Below, piece after piece: positions 18,829 to 30,832 of a stretch of DNA of 64,000 nt. The stretch spans positions 2,294,001 through 2,358,000 of the forward strand of contig NZ_CP058557.1 of NCBI RefSeq assembly GCF_018141165.1, in the 5' to 3' direction. The notes under the pieces were generated by a model. The model searched no databases and had not been told where the DNA came from. It saw only the letters and a program-made list of their open reading frames with translations. Each line of letters opens with the position of its first letter. Position 1 is the first letter of the stretch. The translations under genes and the position numbers were made by a program. This DNA comes from Alkaliphilus sp. B6464 (GTDB lineage Bacteria; Bacillota; Clostridia; Peptostreptococcales; Natronincolaceae).

Positions 18829-19737
18829 ATGATTAATAAATTAGAACAATTAATTAAACAGGCGAAAAGCCAGAATAAAATGAAGATAGCAGTTGCAGCG
18901 GCTCAAGATAAAGATGTATTGAAGGCGGTTGAAGAAGCACGTAAGCTTAATTTGGTAGATGTTATATTGGTTGGAGATGAGCCTAAAATAAAAGAAATTG
19001 CTAGAGAGTTAAACATAAAAATTGATTTATTTACAATAATTCATAAAGAAGATTTAATGGAGGCTGCCCTAGAAACCGTTAAATTAGTTTCTACTGGAAA
19101 AGCTGATTTTGTTATGAAGGGTATATTAGATACATCAATTTTACTAAAAGCTGTACTGAATAAGGAAGTTGGACTAAGAACCAATAATTTATTAAGCCAT
19201 GTAATGGTATACGAGCTGCCAGCTTATCATAAGTTACTTCTACTTACAGACGGAGGAATGAATATTGAACCGTCTCTAGAAGATAAAAAAGGTATACTAG
19301 ATAATGCTATACTAGTATCTAAGGCGTTAGGTAATAAAGATACAAAAGTAGCTTGTTTATCTGCGAAGGAAAAAGTAAATGAAAAGATGCCTTCTACTGT
19401 TGATGGTGCTAAGTTAAAAGCAATGGCTCAAGAAGGAATATTTGGAGAAGAAGTTTATGTAGAAGGACCTATAGCGTTTGATTTGGCAGTATCTAAAGAA
19501 GCTGCTACTACTAAAGGTTTTGAAAGTCCAGTGACCGGTGAAACTGACATATTACTAGTACCAACAATTGAGGTTGGCAATGGAATTGGAAAGGCCTTAA
19601 CCTATATGGCAGATGGAAAATCAGCAGGTATTATTATGGGAGCAAAGGCTCCAGTAGTTTTAGTTTCTAGAGCTGATTCTGCCGAAACAAAGTTATACTC
19701 AATAGCTTTAGGTAGCGTTATTGCAGCCAATCAATAG
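18829..19737 (+). CDS. ptb: Phosphate butyryltransferase
   Basis: Converts butyryl-CoA and phosphate to butyryl-phosphate and CoA, the step before butyrate kinase in acid-forming fermentation. It may also use other short acyl-CoAs. The 302 residues show the phosphotransacylase pattern: KIAVAAAQDKDVL at the N-terminus, VMKGILDTSILLKAVLN near residue 100, LLTDGGMNIEP near 145, and the C-terminal DILLVPTIEVGNGIGKAL plus GAKAPVVLVSRADSAETK. GGGGTGATACG precedes ATG 18829. The usual partner, butyrate kinase, is absent: a terminator and the rRNA operon follow instead. Confidence 0.9.
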   Translation: MINKLEQLIKQAKSQNKMKIAVAAAQDKDVLKAVEEARKLNLVDVILVGDEPKIKEIARELNIKIDLFTIIHKEDLMEAALETVKLVSTGKADFVMKGILDTSILLKAVLNKEVGLRTNNLLSHVMVYELPAYHKLLLLTDGGMNIEPSLEDKKGILDNAILVSKALGNKDTKVACLSAKEKVNEKMPSTVDGAKLKAMAQEGIFGEEVYVEGPIAFDLAVSKEAATTKGFESPVTGETDILLVPTIEVGNGIGKALTYMADGKSAGIIMGAKAPVVLVSRADSAETKLYSIALGSVIAANQ

Positions 19738-19754
19738 GAAACAGGGGTTAGACA

Positions 19755-19791
19755 ATACAGCTAGATATTATAGTCTAGCTGTATCTTTTTT
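19755..19791 (+). terminator. Terminator after ptb
   Basis: ATACAGCTAGA (19755-19765) pairs with TCTAGCTGTAT (19774-19784), followed by CTTTTTT. Confidence 0.9.
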
Positions 19792-19911
19792 AAAATATAA
19801 TATATTTTTATTTATATATATGTATAAAATATGATTTTTTTTATAAACTATATTAGTGAACTATTAAAACTAACCATCCCAAACCCTTATTAGTAAAATG
19901 CATAAAACAAA

Positions 19912-19940
19912 TTGACATAAATAAAAATATATGATATATT
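19912..19940 (+). promoter_or_regulatory. rRNA operon promoter P1
   Basis: TTGACA at 19912-19917, 17-base spacer, TATATT at 19935-19940, in the 560-base gene-free region before 16S. Confidence 0.8.
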
Positions 19941-20003
19941 ATCTTAAGTCATCACTTAATTCAGGTGATACAAGATAGTTAAAAAACAAATTCAAAAAAC
20001 ATA

Positions 20004-20032
20004 TTGACATTATGAAGTGGAAATGATATGCT
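20004..20032 (+). promoter_or_regulatory. rRNA operon promoter P2
   Basis: TTGACA at 20004-20009, 17-base spacer, TATGCT at 20027-20032. Confidence 0.75.
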
Positions 20033-20095
20033 ATAAAAGCTGTTTTCGACAATTTGAAGTTTTGAAACAATGAAAATTAAAAAACAAAAAAGTTG

Positions 20096-20124
20096 TTGAC
20101 ATAATGTTTCAGGTGTGCTATATT
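20096..20124 (+). promoter_or_regulatory. rRNA operon promoter P3
   Basis: TTGACA at 20096-20101, 17-base spacer, TATATT at 20119-20124. The three promoters are spaced exactly 92 bases apart. Confidence 0.8.
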
Positions 20125-20177
20125 AAATAAGTCGCCGCAACAAGGCGATAGGGCATAAGCTCTTAAAGAGGTCTTTG

Positions 20178-20197
20178 AAAACTAAACAGTATAGATT
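20178..20197 (+). other. 5' arm of 16S precursor processing stem
   Basis: This 20-base arm is complementary with one mismatch to 21944-21963 beyond the 16S 3' end, the expected long stem cut by RNase III. The leader between here and 16S contains further small hairpins. Confidence 0.75.
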
Positions 20198-20301
20198 AAG
20201 CCAGCATAAAGCAAATTGCTAAAATCATTGATTTTATGCAAAGAGCAAAATTAGCGAAAGCTAAAAAATCATTTTAGTTTACTAAGATGAACCCAGAAAT
20301 T

Positions 20302-21938
<1,637 letters not shown>

Positions 21939-21943
21939 TTGGC

Positions 21944-21963
21944 AATCTATACTGTCTAGTTTT
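21944..21963 (+). other. 3' arm of 16S precursor processing stem
   Basis: Pairs with 20178-20197 (19 of 20 positions). Confidence 0.75.
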
Positions 21964-21996
21964 GAGGGACCTTTTGTCTTTCAAATTGAAGCATAT

Positions 21997-22072
21997 GGGG
22001 GCGTAGCTCAGTTGGGAGAGCACCTGCCTTGCAAGCAGGGGGTCAGGAGTTCGACTCTCCTCGTCTCCACCA
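21997..22072 (+). tRNA. tRNA-Ala (TGC)
   Basis: Cloverleaf in the 16S-23S spacer: acceptor GGGGGCG/CGTCTCC with G-T pairs, anticodon TGC, T loop TTCGACT, encoded CCA. Confidence 0.96.
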
Positions 22073-22092
22073 TAGAATACCAATTTAAAAGG

Positions 22093-22121
22093 TTGACATA
22101 AAACATTTTATTTGGTATTGT
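22093..22121 (+). promoter_or_regulatory. Possible internal promoter before 23S
   Basis: TTGACA at 22093-22098, 17-base spacer, TATTGT at 22116-22121, in the tRNA-Ala to 23S spacer. Confidence 0.45.
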
Positions 22122-22157
22122 ATTATTCCGTCTTAAAGACGGTTAAATAGTTCCTTG

Positions 22158-22175
22158 AAAACTACACAATGTTAG
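22158..22175 (+). other. 5' arm of 23S precursor processing stem
   Basis: AAAACTACACAATGTTAG is complementary to 25238-25255 with one mismatch. Confidence 0.75.
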
Positions 22176-22293
22176 ATTATGACCTAACCCGATTTGCTTT
22201 GCAAATCGAAGGTAGGTCAAACGCAATGAGCATCAAATTTGTGCGACCGTAAGGGAGTAAACAAATTTGTAATGCGAAACTGCGAATAGCTTT

Positions 22294-25228
<2,935 letters not shown>

Positions 25229-25237
25229 AAATATATT

Positions 25238-25255
25238 CTAACATTGTATAGTTTT
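25238..25255 (+). other. 3' arm of 23S precursor processing stem
   Basis: CTAACATTGTATAGTTTT pairs with 22158-22175. Confidence 0.75.
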
Positions 25256-25272
25256 GAGGGAATAATTTTCTC

Positions 25273-25302
25273 TTGACATATTACTTATTAAAGTGGTATG
25301 AT
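25273..25302 (+). promoter_or_regulatory. Internal promoter before 5S and the tRNA array
   Basis: TTGACA at 25273-25278 and TATGAT at 25297-25302 with an 18-base spacer and a TGG extended -10, about 100 bases before 5S. Confidence 0.6.
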
Positions 25303-25340
25303 TAAAATCCAGTTGAAATACAACTTGATTTTAATTTGAA

Positions 25341-25399
25341 GGAAACTCGGCTAACGCTGAGTACTCCATTCACACCAAATTAAAGATTTGGGTGATTAC
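25341..25399 (+). repeat. Structured spacer element, copy 1 (before 5S)
   Basis: Hairpin A: ACTCGGC-TAAC-GCTGAGT. Hairpin B: TCACACCAAAT and ATTTGGGTGA with one bulged A. See copies 2-5. Confidence 0.8.
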
Positions 25400-25400
25400 A

Positions 25401-25518
25401 ATATCGTGGCAATAGCGAAGGGGTCACACCTGTTCCCATACCGAACACAGTAGTTAAGCCCTTCAGCGCTGATGGTACTTGGCGGGAAGCTGCCTGGGAG
25501 AGTAGGTCGCTGCGATAT
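25401..25518 (+). rRNA. rrf: 5S ribosomal RNA
   Basis: About 118 bases. Terminal stem ATATCGTGGC.../...GCTGCGATAT, with the internal CCGAACACAGTAGTTAAGC block typical of 5S. Confidence 0.95.
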
Positions 25519-25523
25519 TATGT

Positions 25524-25598
25524 TCCAGAGTAGCTCAATGGTGGAGCACCCGGCTGTTAACCGGTAGGTTGGAGGTTCGAGTCCTCTCTCTGGAGCCA
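25524..25598 (+). tRNA. tRNA-Asn (GTT)
   Basis: Acceptor TCCAGAG/CTCTGGA, anticodon GTT, encoded CCA. Confidence 0.96.
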
Positions 25599-25605
25599 TA
25601 AGTGC

Positions 25606-25694
25606 GCCGAAGTGGCGGAACTGGCAGACGCACAGGACTTAAAATCCTGCGGTCCTTCAAGATCGTACCGGTTCGATTCCGGTCTTCGGCACCA
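25606..25694 (+). tRNA. tRNA-Leu (TAA)
   Basis: Acceptor GCCGAAG/CTTCGGC, anticodon TAA, long variable arm, encoded CCA. Confidence 0.96.
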
Positions 25695-25704
25695 TTTTTA
25701 AAAT

Positions 25705-25765
25705 GAAACTCAGCTAATGCTGAGTATTCCAATCAAACTAAATCAAAGATTTAGATGATTGAAAC
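25705..25765 (+). repeat. Structured spacer element, copy 2 (before tRNA-fMet)
   Basis: Hairpin A: ACTCAGC-TAAT-GCTGAGT. Hairpin B core: CTAAAT-CAAAG-ATTTAG, extended by AATCA/TGATT. The CCAAAT/ATTTGG pair of copy 1 is changed on both sides. Confidence 0.8.
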
Positions 25766-25769
25766 ATAT

Positions 25770-25845
<76 letters not shown>

Positions 25846-25849
25846 ATTT

Positions 25850-25926
25850 GGCGGCATAGCTTAGTTGGCTAGAGCGTTCGGTTCATACCCGAAAGGTCAC
25901 AGGTTCGACTCCTGTTGCCGCTACCA
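25850..25926 (+). tRNA. tRNA-Met (CAT, elongator)
   Basis: Acceptor GGCGGCA/TGCCGCT, anticodon CAT, matching the usual Firmicutes elongator tRNA-Met; encoded CCA. Confidence 0.92.
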
Positions 25927-25935
25927 ATTAATATT

Positions 25936-26010
25936 GGCCCCTTGGTCAAGCGGTCAAGACACCGCCCTTTCACGGCGGTAACAGGGGTTCGATTCCCCTA
26001 GGGGTCACCA
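25936..26010 (+). tRNA. tRNA-Glu (TTC)
   Basis: Acceptor GGCCCCT/AGGGGTC, anticodon TTC, encoded CCA. Confidence 0.96.
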
Positions 26011-26016
26011 AATTTT

Positions 26017-26092
26017 GGGCGCATAGCTCAGCTGGGAGAGCACCTGCCTTACAAGCAGGGGGTCACAGGTTCAAGTCCTGTTGCGCCCACCA
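26017..26092 (+). tRNA. tRNA-Val (TAC)
   Basis: Acceptor GGGCGCA/TGCGCCC, anticodon TAC, encoded CCA. Confidence 0.96.
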
Positions 26093-26097
26093 AAATT

Positions 26098-26174
26098 GGC
26101 CTGGTAGTTCAGATGGTTAGAATGCCAGCCTGTCACGCTGGAGGTCGAGGGTTCGAGTCCCTTCCAGGTCGCCA
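26098..26174 (+). tRNA. tRNA-Asp (GTC)
   Basis: Acceptor GGCCTGG/CCAGGTC, anticodon GTC, discriminator G, encoded CCA. Confidence 0.96.
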
Positions 26175-26194
26175 ATTTTAATATATTTTTAAAA

Positions 26195-26257
26195 GGTAAC
26201 TCAGCATTTGCTGAGTACTGTAATCACACCAAATCAAAGATTTGGGTAATTACAGCA
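26195..26257 (+). repeat. Structured spacer element, copy 3 (before tRNA-Thr)
   Basis: Hairpin A: ACTCAGC-ATTT-GCTGAGT. Hairpin B: CCAAAT-CAAAG-ATTTGG, with an outer stem CTGTAAT/ATTACAG that is longer than in copy 1. Confidence 0.8.
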
Positions 26258-26258
26258 T

Positions 26259-26335
26259 GCTGGTGTAGCTCAGTTGGCCAGAGCAGCTGATTTGTAATCA
26301 GCAGGTCGCGGGTTCGAATCCCATCACCAGCTCCA
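26259..26335 (+). tRNA. tRNA-Thr (TGT)
   Basis: Acceptor GCTGGTG/CACCAGC, anticodon TGT, encoded CCA. Confidence 0.96.
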
Positions 26336-26340
26336 TATAT

Positions 26341-26414
26341 GCGGGTGTAGTTCAATGGTAGAACGTCAGCCTTCCAAGCTGATCGCGAGGGTTCGATTCC
26401 CTTCACCCGCTCCA
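26341..26414 (+). tRNA. tRNA-Gly (TCC)
   Basis: Acceptor GCGGGTG/CACCCGC, anticodon TCC, encoded CCA. Confidence 0.96.
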
Positions 26415-26433
26415 TTTAATTCGAAAATAACAG

Positions 26434-26509
26434 GGTCCATTAGCTCAGTCGGTAGAGCACCTGACTTTTAATCAGGGTGTCCCGCGTTCGAGTCGCGGAT
26501 GGATCACCA
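26434..26509 (+). tRNA. tRNA-Lys (TTT), first copy
   Basis: Acceptor GGTCCAT/ATGGATC, anticodon TTT, encoded CCA. The body is identical to the copy at 27323, but the acceptor stem differs on both strands. Confidence 0.96.
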
Positions 26510-26528
26510 TGATTAAGTAATTTAAGAT

Positions 26529-26603
<75 letters not shown>

Positions 26604-26607
26604 AAAT

Positions 26608-26684
26608 GCGCTCATAGCTCAGCTGGATAGAGTGTCTGACTACGAATCAGAAGGTCGGGAGTTCGAATCTCTCTGGGCGCACCA
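26608..26684 (+). tRNA. tRNA-Arg (ACG)
   Basis: Acceptor GCGCTCA/TGGGCGC, anticodon ACG (decodes CGN after deamination), encoded CCA. It is the likely ligand for the CGC specifier of the argS T-box. Confidence 0.95.
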
Positions 26685-26753
26685 TCTGTTTGTTGATGTA
26701 GATTGATTGTATAAACAAATTGAGATTTATGATTAACGATACAATATAAATAT

Positions 26754-26838
26754 GGAGGGGTTCCCGAGCGGCCAAAGGGGGCAGACTGTAAATCTGTTGT
26801 CAGCGACTTCGAAGGTTCGAATCCTTCTCCCTCCACCA
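26754..26838 (+). tRNA. tRNA-Tyr (GTA)
   Basis: Acceptor GGAGGGG/TCCCTCC, anticodon GTA, long variable arm, encoded CCA. Confidence 0.96.
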
Positions 26839-26846
26839 TTTTAAAA

Positions 26847-26908
26847 AGAAACTCAGTGAATGCTGAGGACTCTAATTACATCAAATCAAGGATTTTAGTA
26901 ATTGAAAT
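26847..26908 (+). repeat. Structured spacer element, copy 4 (before tRNA-Leu TAG)
   Basis: The most diverged copy: CTCAGTGAATGCTGAG, then TAATTAC...GTAATTG enclosing ATCAAATCAAGGATTTTA. Confidence 0.7.
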
Positions 26909-26910
26909 AT

Positions 26911-26993
26911 GCGGGTGTGGCGGAATTGGCAGACGCACTAGACTTAGGATCTAGCGGGAAACCGTGGGGGTTCGACTCCCTTCACCCGCACCA
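26911..26993 (+). tRNA. tRNA-Leu (TAG)
   Basis: Acceptor GCGGGTG/CACCCGC, anticodon TAG, long variable arm, encoded CCA. Confidence 0.96.
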
Positions 26994-27011
26994 TTATTGT
27001 AAAACGTTTCA

Positions 27012-27076
27012 AGGAAACTCAGCTAATGCTGGGTATTCAACTCACACCAAATTTAAAAAATTGGGTGATTGAAGCA
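27012..27076 (+). repeat. Structured spacer element, copy 5 (before tRNA-Gly GCC)
   Basis: Hairpin A: ACTCAGC-TAAT-GCTGGGT. Hairpin B: TTCAA/TTGAA outer stem and TCACACCAAATTT/AAATTGGGTGA inner stem. Confidence 0.8.
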
Positions 27077-27077
27077 T

Positions 27078-27152
27078 GCGGAAGTGGCTCAGTGGTAGAG
27101 CATCGCCTTGCCAAGGCGAGGGTCGCGGGTTCGAGTCCCGTCTTCCGCTCCA
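27078..27152 (+). tRNA. tRNA-Gly (GCC)
   Basis: Acceptor GCGGAAG/CTTCCGC, anticodon GCC, encoded CCA. Confidence 0.96.
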
Positions 27153-27159
27153 TTATTAT

Positions 27160-27236
27160 GGTGGATGTAGTCAAGTGGTTAAGACACAGGATTGTGGCTC
27201 CTGCACTCGTGGGTTCGACTCCCATCATCCACCCCA
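27160..27236 (+). tRNA. tRNA-His (GTG)
   Basis: The extra 5' G (-1) opposite discriminator C is encoded; acceptor GTGGATG/CATCCAC, anticodon GTG, encoded CCA. Confidence 0.96.
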
Positions 27237-27241
27237 AGTTT

Positions 27242-27318
27242 TGGGATATAGCCAAGTCGGTAAGGCAACGGACTTTGACTCCGTCATTCCGCAGGTTCGA
27301 GTCCTGCTATCCCAGCCA
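27242..27318 (+). tRNA. tRNA-Gln (TTG)
   Basis: Acceptor TGGGATA/TATCCCA, anticodon TTG, discriminator G, encoded CCA. Confidence 0.96.
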
Positions 27319-27322
27319 TTTT

Positions 27323-27398
27323 GACCCATTAGCTCAGTCGGTAGAGCACCTGACTTTTAATCAGGGTGTCCCGCGTTCGAGTCGCGGATGGGTCACCA
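27323..27398 (+). tRNA. tRNA-Lys (TTT), second copy
   Basis: Acceptor GACCCAT/ATGGGTC, anticodon TTT, encoded CCA. Confidence 0.96.
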
Positions 27399-27407
27399 AC
27401 TAATAAT

Positions 27408-27496
27408 GGAGAGGTGTCCGAGTGGTTTAAGGAGCTGGTCTTGAAAACCAGTGACTCCGCAAGGGGCCGTGGGTTCGAATCCCACCCTCTCCGCCA
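27408..27496 (+). tRNA. tRNA-Ser (TGA)
   Basis: Acceptor GGAGAGG/CCTCTCC, anticodon TGA, long variable arm, encoded CCA. Confidence 0.96.
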
Positions 27497-27547
27497 TTAT
27501 TATTGCATTATATATTAAATGAGTGTATAATGTAGATATCCTAAAAT

Positions 27548-27639
27548 GGAGAAGTACTCAAGTAGGCTGAAGAGGACGGTTTGCTAAACCGTTAGGTCGC
27601 GTAAGTGGCGCGCGGGTTCGAATCCCGCCTTCTCCGCCA
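27548..27639 (+). tRNA. tRNA-Ser (GCT)
   Basis: Acceptor GGAGAAG/CTTCTCC, anticodon GCT, long variable arm, encoded CCA. Confidence 0.96.
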
Positions 27640-27647
27640 TTTTAAAT

Positions 27648-27724
27648 CCGGGTGTAGCGCAGTTTGGTAGCGCACATGGTTTGGGACCATGGGGCCGGGG
27701 GTTCGAATCCCTCCACCCGGACCA
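27648..27724 (+). tRNA. tRNA-Pro (TGG)
   Basis: Acceptor CCGGGTG/CACCCGG, anticodon TGG, encoded CCA. Confidence 0.96.
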
Positions 27725-27751
27725 GGTACAATTATATACTCATAAAAGTGA

Positions 27752-27828
27752 GGGCCTTTAGCTCAGTTGGTCAGAGCGTCCGGCTCATAACCGGCAGGTC
27801 CGGGGTTCGAGTCCCTGAAGGCCCACCA
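27752..27828 (+). tRNA. tRNA-Ile2 (CAT, lysidine type)
   Basis: Acceptor GGGCCTT/AAGGCCC, anticodon CAT. The body resembles the Firmicutes tRNA whose C34 is changed to lysidine to read AUA, and differs from both Met tRNAs here. No GAT-anticodon tRNA-Ile is in this array. Confidence 0.8.
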
Positions 27829-27857
27829 TTTTCATTGTACAAGAAAGTACAAAACAA

Positions 27858-27933
27858 GCCCAGATAGCTCAGTCGGTAGAGCAGGGGACTGAAAATCCCC
27901 GTGTCGGTGGTTCGATTCCGCCTCTGGGCACCA
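27858..27933 (+). tRNA. tRNA-Phe (GAA)
   Basis: Acceptor GCCCAGA/TCTGGGC, anticodon GAA, encoded CCA; last gene of the array. Confidence 0.96.
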
Positions 27934-27934
27934 G

Positions 27935-27970
27935 AAAAAGAACTGATATTTTATGTATCAGTTCTTTTTA
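27935..27970 (+). terminator. Terminator of the rRNA-tRNA operon
   Basis: AAAAAGAACTGATA (27935-27948) is perfectly complementary to TATCAGTTCTTTTT (27956-27969). Confidence 0.92.
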
Positions 27971-28137
27971 TTATTGTTTAATGAGGCTCTTTGTCAATAG
28001 TTGGGGTAGGATTATCAGTAATCCTGCTCCATTATTGCATTTGAGCCTATTTTAATATGAGCATAGGGTTCTACATGTTTTTGGGTACACTAAATAAACC
28101 TAACTAAAATATAGGAACTTTATGGTATTTATATTTA

Positions 28138-29172
28138 TTATTTAGGGAATATAGATTTTAAAATAATAGAAAGCAGTTCTCCTATTAAGTGAATGTTAAG
28201 ATGTCCGCCGAGCTTTAAAATCATCAGTCTATTGGGAAAGTATTTTTCGCTATAATAATCACTTTTATTAAATAGTGATTTAGATAAATTAAAATTTTCT
28301 AAATTAATATAACTACATTTTTCTCCAGTAGATAGATAACCTTCAAATAATGGAATTTCAATATTGAACTCGCCATTATAGGGATGCCATTCGAAATTAA
28401 AGTTAGATCCATAATATATAACATCTAGTATATCTTTAAAGCTTTCAGTAAGTCCTTTTATATGTAAAAAACCCTTCTTAATTAATATATTTTTAGGATA
28501 TACATTGAAATTAATTTTTTTAGAATTATAATTTACAATTATCTCTTTTCCTATAATGTCGTATTTTTCAATGGAAATACTATCAAAAACAGTAAGTAGC
28601 TTATTTAAATAATAAATATCTTCATAATTATGAAGTAATATTGTTTTTTCAACACTAGGTGAAGGATTTTTAACATATTCCTTGTATAACAGCACACTAT
28701 CTTTTCCGCTAATAGTATCCTTTCTATTAATTCCTACAAAACGCTCAACAGTTTTTAGTTTAAAATTTTCTAATGGAAGTTGCTTTTTTTCCTTTCTAAG
28801 ACACTGCAGTATATCAATATGTTTAATATTATCAAAATTCCATTCTAACTTATTAAACATAAAACGTTCTTTTAGAAAAGGTATATCAAATGTCGCGCCA
28901 TTATAGGTAATAACATAGGGGAAATTTGTAAAAATATTGGAGAATTCTAGTAAAATACTAATTTCCTCATTAGGATTTTCTGCAAAAAATTGTTTTAATA
29001 TAATAGTATCGTTTACATTATATAAAATCCCAATCAAAATAACTTGATGATACTTTCTACTAAGTCCTGTTGTTTCAATATCTATTACACAATACTCAGT
29101 TGTATTAAATATTTCTCCTAAGTTCTTTGGTAATATAGTTCTATCCTCTACTTCAAATGTTTTAATTTTCAT
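28138..29172 (-). CDS. Ribonuclease H-like (YprB-type) DEDD exonuclease-fold protein
   Basis: 344 residues. The N-terminal half is a 3'-5' exonuclease/RNase H-like domain with the acidic motifs in order: VIDIETTGL near residue 32 (Exo I), VITYNGATFDIPFLKERF near 93 (Exo II) and LHNYEDIYYLNKL near 183 (Exo III-like). This suggests an active two-metal nuclease. The C-terminal third is not recognised. The minus strand reads AGGAGGTAATC before ATG 29172, a strong site. It stands alone between the tRNA terminator and a divergent S-layer-type gene. Its substrate, DNA or RNA, is not known. Confidence 0.85.
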   Translation of the reverse strand: MKIKTFEVEDRTILPKNLGEIFNTTEYCVIDIETTGLSRKYHQVILIGILYNVNDTIILKQFFAENPNEEISILLEFSNIFTNFPYVITYNGATFDIPFLKERFMFNKLEWNFDNIKHIDILQCLRKEKKQLPLENFKLKTVERFVGINRKDTISGKDSVLLYKEYVKNPSPSVEKTILLHNYEDIYYLNKLLTVFDSISIEKYDIIGKEIIVNYNSKKINFNVYPKNILIKKGFLHIKGLTESFKDILDVIYYGSNFNFEWHPYNGEFNIEIPLFEGYLSTGEKCSYINLENFNLSKSLFNKSDYYSEKYFPNRLMILKLGGHLNIHLIGELLSIILKSIFPK

Positions 29173-29355
29173 GATTACCTCCTAACTTCTCTTTACTAAA
29201 TATAATATCAAAAACTAGTAAGCCAATCAAAAACTAAATGATATTTAGACTTTTTTATGGGTAATAGAAATGTAATATAGCTGTAATGTTATTGGTAGAG
29301 GTTATATGATAATATTAATAATGGAATATTTTACAATATTAAGGATGGTGATTTT

Positions 29356-30765
29356 ATGAAGAGAATTGTTATGTTATTAATAGTAGCTTTAATATTGTTA
29401 TCTAGCTTTCAAACGGCTATGGCATATACATATTATATTGATATTTTAGAGCATTGGGCAGAGCCCTATATTGAATGGGCAACTAATGATGTGGCTTTAT
29501 TTAAAGGTTATAAAGATGGTACATTTAAGCCAGATAATAGCATTACACGTGCTGAATTCATGTCTATATTAAATAGACTGTTACAAATACAAAAATCAAA
29601 TAATACTAATGTAGCTACCAAATTTTATTTAGATTATGATGATTTAAGTAAAAATTTTTGGGCATATGATGATATTTATGAACTTGCATATTACTTGGAA
29701 AATAAAGCTCGACAAAAAGTAGACTTAAAGTCAATTTTCCCTGGAAATAATTTTAGACCAAATGATCCTATTACTCGTTATGAGGCTGGAGTGTTAACTA
29801 GCTTAATTATACCACCACCTATTGAAATATTAAATAAAAGCTATACGGATCTAACTAGTAATGTGAGCTTCTACAAGGAAATAATGGAATTAGCAAGTAA
29901 TGGTATTGTTAAAGGATATAATGATGGAACATTTAGACCTTGGCAAAAGATTATACGGGCTGAGGCAGCAACAATTATTAATAATGCATATGGTGAGTTA
30001 GAATACTTAAAAAACAATGAATTGCGTATGAGAGATTTAAAGAAATTCAATCTAAATAAAAAGAAACCATTATTTGAATATGGTGCTAATAATATAACTC
30101 AAAATAATCTTGATAAAAATTTCATTAATGCTATTACTACTTTAGATTACCTGTCCTTTGTTGGATACATACCATATTCTGAAAGACATCTATATGATCC
30201 TAATCCGATAGATAGTTTATGGCAGCTAAAAAATGATGATTACTATAATGTAATAGGTGTAAACTATTATTTATTGTATTATGATAAAAATCTTGTAAAG
30301 GACAGAAAAGTTGAACTTATAAAAGAAGCATTTGAACATTATGAAAGTATAAATAAAGTAAATAATGTTGATGGAATGGTAGAATTAGTGAAAATAGCTA
30401 AAAATATAGTCGGTCCTCAAGAACTTATTTTGTTTTTAGAGAAATATTTTTACTCAACAAAAGACAATAACGATAAAATTTTAGCAGGCACATTATTAGT
30501 TGAACAGTATTTAAATAATTATCAATATAAAAAAGCATTAGAAATACATAAAGAAATGTTGAATTTAAGTAAAGATATTGAACTAAAAAGTCACTTGATA
30601 TTAAATAATGGTTACTTAGTTTATAAAAATAGTGGAACTAAGGTAGCAATAGATTATTTAAATAAATCATGGAATAATTTAAAAACAGATAGTCGATATA
30701 GAATATATAAGGATGAATATGACTTTTTATTTACCAGCATGATTAAGCAATTAATGATGAAATGA
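29356..30765 (+). CDS. S-layer homology domain protein with helical repeat C-terminus
   Basis: Exported protein of 469 residues. The signal peptide (residues 1-23) ends near AMA-YT. Three SLH modules follow: the first with HWAEPYIEWA and GYKDGTFKPDNSITRAEFMS, a middle one with FPGNNFRPNDPITRYEAGV, and a third with GIVKGYNDGTFRPWQKIIRAEA. SLH modules hold proteins on secondary wall polymers at the cell surface. From about residue 240 the sequence is helical and repeat-like, without a recognised enzyme motif, perhaps TPR-like. AAGGATGGTGATTTT precedes ATG 29356. Confidence 0.9.
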   Translation: MKRIVMLLIVALILLSSFQTAMAYTYYIDILEHWAEPYIEWATNDVALFKGYKDGTFKPDNSITRAEFMSILNRLLQIQKSNNTNVATKFYLDYDDLSKNFWAYDDIYELAYYLENKARQKVDLKSIFPGNNFRPNDPITRYEAGVLTSLIIPPPIEILNKSYTDLTSNVSFYKEIMELASNGIVKGYNDGTFRPWQKIIRAEAATIINNAYGELEYLKNNELRMRDLKKFNLNKKKPLFEYGANNITQNNLDKNFINAITTLDYLSFVGYIPYSERHLYDPNPIDSLWQLKNDDYYNVIGVNYYLLYYDKNLVKDRKVELIKEAFEHYESINKVNNVDGMVELVKIAKNIVGPQELILFLEKYFYSTKDNNDKILAGTLLVEQYLNNYQYKKALEIHKEMLNLSKDIELKSHLILNNGYLVYKNSGTKVAIDYLNKSWNNLKTDSRYRIYKDEYDFLFTSMIKQLMMK

Positions 30766-30771
30766 TTTAAA

Positions 30772-30813
30772 TTGACTTAAGTTTTGCTATAATAGTATAA
30801 GTACTATTATAAT
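30772..30813 (+). promoter_or_regulatory. Putative promoter with dyad before the helicase gene
   Basis: TTGACT at 30772-30777, 18-base spacer, TATAAG at 30796-30801. ATAGTA-TAAG-TACTAT (30792-30807) makes a dyad over the -10 region, a possible operator. Confidence 0.4.
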
Positions 30814-30832
30814 ATAAATTTTGAGGTGTGTT

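Noticed and set aside
27984-28000. GGCTCTTTGTCAATAG, like the end of an ISL3-type insertion sequence
   Set aside because: No transposase and no second end are present between 27970 and 28137, so the likeness is too short to call. That 160-base gap holds nothing else I recognise.
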